This document shows positions 33,376 to 36,717 of a stretch of 36,717 bases of DNA, one piece after another. The translations under genes and the position numbers were made by a program. Under the pieces are notes generated by a model that saw nothing but the letters and a program-made list of their open reading frames with translations, was not told where the DNA came from and did not search any database. The stretch is from NCBI GenBank assembly GCA_023443225.1, contig JAEZVF010000016.1, positions 1-36,717 on the forward strand, written 5' to 3'. Numbering within the stretch: the stretch's first letter is position 1; each line of letters starts with the position of its first letter. The stretch is from Bacillota bacterium. Lineage in GTDB: Bacteria; Bacillota; Clostridia; Lachnospirales; Lachnospiraceae.

Positions 33376-35340
33376 TTATTTATAATCATTCTCGTATACA
33401 ATCTGGATATCTTCCTGGTAACCTTTTTCCATCTTGTGTCTGGCCTTGCGATTTGAAACAGTATCAAATATGATAGAAAAATCATAATCCTCAGGATAAA
33501 GTTCTGACGAAGCAACTTTTAGTTGTAATCTTCTATGATTGATTAACTGTTTTTCCTTTTGGATTTGAACACCGATTTCTCCTTTTTCATTTGCCTTTTT
33601 ATACACGATTCCAATTTTCTTCTGTGGGTATACCACTACACTATCCCCAACATGAAACCGCATACTACGGTTATTGGTCACCTTTTTTGGTTCTTCTTTC
33701 TTTATGGATACTGTAGTTTCTTTCGTTTTTACTTCCTCTTTGGCATCTTGCCCAATACTAGTCATAAACTCTGAATCCATGGCCTTATTGACAATATTGC
33801 TATCTCTACAGTAAGCTTCCTTATATGCTCGTTCTAACATTCTGGTGGGTAGCCCCAATCGTTTTGCTATATATAATGCACAGCTTTCGCCAGCTTCACC
33901 AATTTCTAATTTGTAGAGTGGTTTTAAGCTTTCACGGTCAAAAGCCATCTTGGCATTCATCAAACCATTGGTTGTCTTAGCATATTCTTTAACTTCCGGG
34001 TAATGGGTAGTTGCAAGGAAGAGGCAGCCTTTCCTTTGTAGTTCTTCTAAGATTGCTACTGCTATTCCCATTCCTTCTGCAGGATCAGTTCCAGAACCAA
34101 GTTCATCTAGAAGCACTAGACTTTCCGTACTTGTATGCTCTAAAATGTGAATAATATTTGAAATATGTGCTGAAAATGTGGACAAATTTTCAGTAATGCT
34201 TTGACCGTCCCCAATATCACATAAAATAACATTATTCATACAAAGCTCAGCTTCTTCGCAAGGGATATGCAATCCGCTTTGTGACATAAGATGCAATAAA
34301 CCAACGGTTTTTAAGGCTACAGTTTTACCACCCGTATTAGGTCCGGTAATAACGATACCATTTACTCCGTTTCCTATGGCAAAATCAAGAGGAATACAAT
34401 CAGCAGCTGGAATTAATGGATGCCTACCGTTTTTGATGCGGGAGTAACGAGTTGTATTCATAGTTGCTGGAATAGCCTTCATGTCAGAACTTAATTTAGC
34501 CTTGGCAAATATGAAATCTAAAGTCTCCATGCCCTCCATGTTCAAACGAATGAGTGCAGCATTTTCTTCAACAAGAGCGGTTAAGGTATATAATATTTTC
34601 CGTACTTCATTTTCCTCTGCAATATTTAGGTAGGTCAATTCCTCTTCAATCTTCAATACGGAATTTGGCTCAATAAAATAGGTGGAACCTGTTGAGGACA
34701 TACCCAATACAGAGCCACTGACTTGATTTTTGAATTCTTTTTTTACTGGTAAAACAAAATGACCATTTCTTGTAGAAACATAGGAATCTGTAAACCAATC
34801 TTTTTTACTGCGTAATAAACTGTCTAGTTTGGATTTTATTTCTGCCTTTCGTTGTTCTATCTTTCGGCGGAGTTCTTTTAATTCCTTTGATGCAGTATCT
34901 TCAACGGTATTGTTACGTATCGACTCAGTAATCTCCTTGTAAAGGCCAGTAAGTTCATGAATGGAATCGCCATAATATGCAATCGTTACGTTTAGTCCTT
35001 CAGCTTTTTTTAGATAATTTTTCATCCTGTTACAGGCATTGATAAATAATATGATATTGGTAAGCTGTTCTGGAACAAGCATTCCTCCTTTTTCCGCTAG
35101 CTCAAGTAATTTTTCAACATCCTTCATAGCTGCCAGAGGTGGAAATCCCATGCTATCCAGAAGTTTTCTGGCTTCTGTAGTTTCATTAATTTTAGCATTT
35201 ACTTCGCTCTCATTTAAGTAAGGACGAAGATCTAATAACTTTTGTTTTGCATTTTCAGAAAATGCATATTCACATAGCATAGCTTTTATTTTATCAAATT
35301 CTAAGGCTTTCATTGTTTTGTTCATCATAATTTCTATCAT
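33376..35340 (-). CDS. MutS2-family ATPase lacking the Smr domain
   Basis: This 654-residue protein is colinear with MutS2 through the core: clamp and connector region, coiled coil at about 145-180, ATPase with Walker A GPNTGGKT (333-340), STFSAHISNI and Walker B LVLLDELGSGTDP (408-420). A KOW-like segment follows at about 560-610 (RFHVGDSVVVYPQKKIGIVY). It ends in a short unique tail where canonical MutS2 (about 780 residues) has the C-terminal Smr endonuclease. In Bacillus subtilis MutS2 binds collided ribosomes and splits them; this role is a hypothesis here. AAGGAG lies 8 bp before the ATG. A leader of about 380 nt with an upstream ORF and terminators precedes it. Confidence 0.88.
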   Translation of the reverse strand: MIEIMMNKTMKALEFDKIKAMLCEYAFSENAKQKLLDLRPYLNESEVNAKINETTEARKLLDSMGFPPLAAMKDVEKLLELAEKGGMLVPEQLTNIILFINACNRMKNYLKKAEGLNVTIAYYGDSIHELTGLYKEITESIRNNTVEDTASKELKELRRKIEQRKAEIKSKLDSLLRSKKDWFTDSYVSTRNGHFVLPVKKEFKNQVSGSVLGMSSTGSTYFIEPNSVLKIEEELTYLNIAEENEVRKILYTLTALVEENAALIRLNMEGMETLDFIFAKAKLSSDMKAIPATMNTTRYSRIKNGRHPLIPAADCIPLDFAIGNGVNGIVITGPNTGGKTVALKTVGLLHLMSQSGLHIPCEEAELCMNNVILCDIGDGQSITENLSTFSAHISNIIHILEHTSTESLVLLDELGSGTDPAEGMGIAVAILEELQRKGCLFLATTHYPEVKEYAKTTNGLMNAKMAFDRESLKPLYKLEIGEAGESCALYIAKRLGLPTRMLERAYKEAYCRDSNIVNKAMDSEFMTSIGQDAKEEVKTKETTVSIKKEEPKKVTNNRSMRFHVGDSVVVYPQKKIGIVYKKANEKGEIGVQIQKEKQLINHRRLQLKVASSELYPEDYDFSIIFDTVSNRKARHKMEKGYQEDIQIVYENDYK

Positions 35341-35360
35341 TTTTTTTGCTCCTTTTCATT

Positions 35361-35418
35361 AAAAATGCCCACAGGGTGTTCTACCAATACAAATGGAATA
35401 GAACACTTCCTGTGGGCA
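35361..35418 (-). terminator. Leader-distal terminator immediately before the mutS2-like gene
   Basis: Arms 35366-35383 and 35399-35418 pair over 18 bp with a two-base bulge (TGCCCACAG / CTGTGGGCA, then GGTGTTCTA / TAGAACAC). On the minus strand it is followed by TTTTTAATG, about 10 nt before the ribosome binding site. It sits in the untranslated leader rather than after a gene, so it must be bypassed for expression. Confidence 0.7.
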
Positions 35419-35483
35419 ATCACTGTGGATTAGTAAATAAGCGCAATTCTACAGGGAAAGCTCTTTAGAATGCACAAAAAACT

Positions 35484-35517
35484 AAAAAGGCATAACAGGA
35501 TATACCAATTATGCCTT
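35484..35517 (-). terminator. Leader-proximal terminator/attenuator of the mutS2-like gene
   Basis: On the minus strand, AAGGCATAA pairs with TTATGCCTT (9 bp, 13-nt loop), followed by TTT-AGTTTTTT. Its 5' arm can instead pair with an upstream TATGCCTT (35593-35600), giving mutually exclusive terminator and antiterminator forms. Confidence 0.7.
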
Positions 35518-35573
35518 GCTATAATAAAATACAGCGGGACAGTGTAATGAAGTATTTTCTGTAAAGGTAGTTA

Positions 35574-35650
35574 AGTAAAGGCACAACAAAATAAGGCATA
35601 CTATGCCGTGGAACTTTACTTATAGATTCAATTCTGTGCTAGTTAGCACA
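35574..35650 (-). promoter_or_regulatory. Antiterminator region of the mutS2-like leader
   Basis: Two upstream hairpins lie between the upstream ORF and the first terminator. One is TGTGCTA/TAGCACA (35635-35650), overlapping the end of the upstream ORF. The other is a closing stem AGTAAAG/CTTTACT (35614-35620 with 35574-35580) that holds an inner GGCAT/ATGCC hairpin (35595-35607). The inner segment carries TATGCCTT, which can capture the 5' arm of the terminator. A ribosome stalled on the upstream ORF would alter the first hairpin and could switch the fold. Confidence 0.55.
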
Positions 35651-35677
35651 AACCTCTTTTACAGATAATATCGACAT
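35639..35677 (-). CDS. 12-residue leader peptide upstream of the mutS2-like gene
   Basis: The minus-strand ORF reads MSILSVKEVCAN followed by TAG. GAAAGGATGG lies at proper spacing before its ATG, and a consensus promoter stands about 50 bp upstream, so it should be translated. Its last codons are part of a perfect 7-bp hairpin. Short leader peptides in this position, followed by an intrinsic terminator, are a hallmark of ribosome-mediated attenuation, for example in erm-type and ABC-F resistance gene leaders. The exact peptide is not one I know. Confidence 0.65.
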   Translation of the reverse strand: MSILSVKEVCAN

Positions 35678-35726
35678 CAAAACCATCCTTTCAAATATAA
35701 TTTAATTTTATAGTATTAACAATGGC

Positions 35727-35755
35727 ATTGTAGCATAAAGGTATATTTATGTCAA
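35727..35755 (-). promoter_or_regulatory. Promoter of the mutS2-like gene leader
   Basis: On the minus strand, TTGACA (35755-35750), exactly 17 bp and TACAAT (35732-35727) form a near-consensus vegetative promoter. Transcription from about 35720 gives a 380-nt leader. Such a strong promoter before two terminators implies constitutive initiation with control after initiation. Confidence 0.75.
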
Positions 35756-35845
35756 AGAAATTCTTTGGGATTTTTTTAATAGATTCCGGAAGCAACTAGT
35801 TTCTTTCGACTCGATGTTTCTATAAAAAGTTTTGCTGCTTTATTC

Positions 35846-36568
35846 CTATTGCTTACCTCCTTTTAAATAATGCGTCATGGTAAAAGGCGCACCATGTCCG
35901 GGATAAACCATTTGTATATTCATAGAGACTAATTTTTTCACACTATTTGATAATTGTTTGAAATCAATCGCATTGGGTGCTGCGCCGGGTTTTTTCATAT
36001 TGGAAAACGTATCCCCGGAGATAAGATTATCATTAGCAGTAAGAATTGCAATGGAGCCTAAGGTATGACCAGGTATGTGTAGAATCTTTGCATCAAAGCC
36101 AAATTCGGAAAGTTGGAAACCATCCTCTAAGAAGATATCCGGCCGGAATGAATCAAAATCATGCAAGTTTTTTTCTGTGATTTTATAGATTAATTTTTTA
36201 ATAAACAAAGAAACAATATTGTACAGAAGAGATTTGAACCTGAAATTTGCTATTACTTTTTCCAGCGTGGGATTTTCCACCAGTTCCAGATCTGCTTTGT
36301 GCATTGCAATTTTTGCATGGTACTTGTTTCTCAAGAAATCAGCGTTTGCAGTATGATCATTATCCCCATGTGTGAGAATGATCAATTTTAAATTATCCGG
36401 TGTACATCCAGCCTTATCCAATTCGGAAATTAATGCATTGCGTCTATTATCAAAGGTTTTGTCCATGTTCATATGACCGCCGGTGTCAAATAAAACAAAA
36501 TTGTTATTTTGTTTTAAAAGATAGCAATTAACTCCGTTTAAATCAATTCTTATAATTTCCTGAATCAT
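35846..36568 (-). CDS. MBL-fold metallo-hydrolase
   Basis: This 240-residue metallo-beta-lactamase-superfamily hydrolase has the metal motif LTHGDNDHTAN (HxDxDH, with Asp for the usual second His), HIPGHTLGS, the bridging Asp in LISGDTF and YPGHGAPF near the C-terminus. The fold binds one or two metal ions and usually hydrolyses thioesters, lactones or phosphodiesters; the substrate is not evident. A basic amphipathic insertion lies at about 105-135 (FRFKSLLYNIVSLFIKKLIY). AGGAGGAGGAAGT precedes the ATG. A dyad at 36596-36611 lies just upstream. The mutS2-like promoter starts about 90 bp after the stop, so it is a separate transcript. Confidence 0.85.
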   Translation of the reverse strand: MIQEIIRIDLNGVNCYLLKQNNNFVLFDTGGHMNMDKTFDNRRNALISELDKAGCTPDNLKLIILTHGDNDHTANADFLRNKYHAKIAMHKADLELVENPTLEKVIANFRFKSLLYNIVSLFIKKLIYKITEKNLHDFDSFRPDIFLEDGFQLSEFGFDAKILHIPGHTLGSIAILTANDNLISGDTFSNMKKPGAAPNAIDFKQLSNSVKKLVSMNIQMVYPGHGAPFTMTHYLKGGKQ

Positions 36569-36595
36569 ACTTCCTCCTCCTAATTCTCATACGTA

Positions 36596-36611
36596 GTGTC
36601 AAGTATGACAC
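36596..36611. promoter_or_regulatory. Dyad GTGTCA-N4-TGACAC upstream of the MBL-fold gene
   Basis: The perfect 6+6 dyad lies 28 bp before the MBL start codon. On the plus strand it is followed by CCCCTTTTTT, so it could alternatively be a weak terminator, but no plus-strand gene precedes it. A repressor operator in the leader is plausible. The remaining 36612-36717 shows no gene. Confidence 0.4.
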
Positions 36612-36717
36612 CCCTTTTTTATTTCAAAACCTTTATATTACAAGGGTTACATAGTCTTTTAAAATAAAATAACAATGACCCCCTGTTTTCTGTTAAAATT
36701 GAGTCACCACAACACAA

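Noticed and set aside
35484..35517. Reading this hairpin as the terminator of the MBL-fold gene
   Set aside because: A strong minus-strand promoter (35727-35755) and a small ORF lie between the MBL stop and the hairpin, so it belongs to the next transcript.
36630..36717. TGACCCCCTGTTTTCTG near the right edge as the end of an adjacent insertion sequence
   Set aside because: Suggestive only; no matching inverted partner or transposase is visible inside the window.

Overview
The window looks like AT-rich chromosomal DNA from an anaerobic Firmicute, most likely a plant-fibre-degrading, motile member of the Lachnospiraceae such as Lachnoclostridium (Clostridium) phytofermentans or a close relative. 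This is inferred from strong AGGAGG-type ribosome binding sites, a sortase-type GH10 xylanase, three chemoreceptor genes, an OadB/OadG sodium-pump pair, diaminopimelate dehydrogenase and a class D beta-lactamase. No rRNA, tRNA, CRISPR array or prophage was seen.

Positions 1-5150 are a decayed, mobile-element-rich stretch. It holds the end of an IS3-family transposase, a headless adenylate-forming ligase fragment, a complete IS21-family element (istA/istB with long inverted repeats), a DJ-1/PfpI protein, a truncated ASCH gene and about 570 bp of unreadable remnants. Positions 5150-11110 carry two uncharacterised proteins with a third paralogue-like scrap, a GNAT acetyltransferase, an AraC-GyrI-DUF3788 fusion regulator, a DUF434/DUF5616 protein and a second AraC-GyrI regulator, divergent from the xylanase. 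Positions 11379-16630 hold the xylanase, a class D beta-lactamase gene broken by one in-frame TGA, a nitrilase-family hydrolase and ferritin.

Positions 16796-19957 hold a response-regulator scrap, oadB plus a 43-residue oadG on the minus strand, and ddh on the plus strand. The ferritin and ddh transcripts share a leader element with conserved blocks at nearly constant spacing and a pairing-preserving stem. Positions 20122-26160 are a chemoreceptor cluster: one frameshifted, one intact and one with a polytopic membrane domain instead of an extracellular sensor. A KAS III-like enzyme and a DUF445 membrane protein follow.

Positions 28253-36568 are all on the minus strand. They contain a BlaI repressor with a BlaR1-like protein whose sensor is an NlpC/P60 peptidase instead of a penicillin-binding domain, a P-type Ca2+-ATPase, a MutS2-family protein lacking the Smr nuclease domain, and an MBL-fold hydrolase. 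The MutS2-like gene has a leader of about 380 nt with a consensus promoter, a 12-codon upstream ORF with its own ribosome binding site, mutually exclusive hairpins and two intrinsic terminators. That is the architecture of ribosome-mediated attenuation as found upstream of antibiotic-resistance genes. I regard this as the most interesting system in the window, followed by the BlaR1-NlpC fusion and the shared ferritin/ddh leader.
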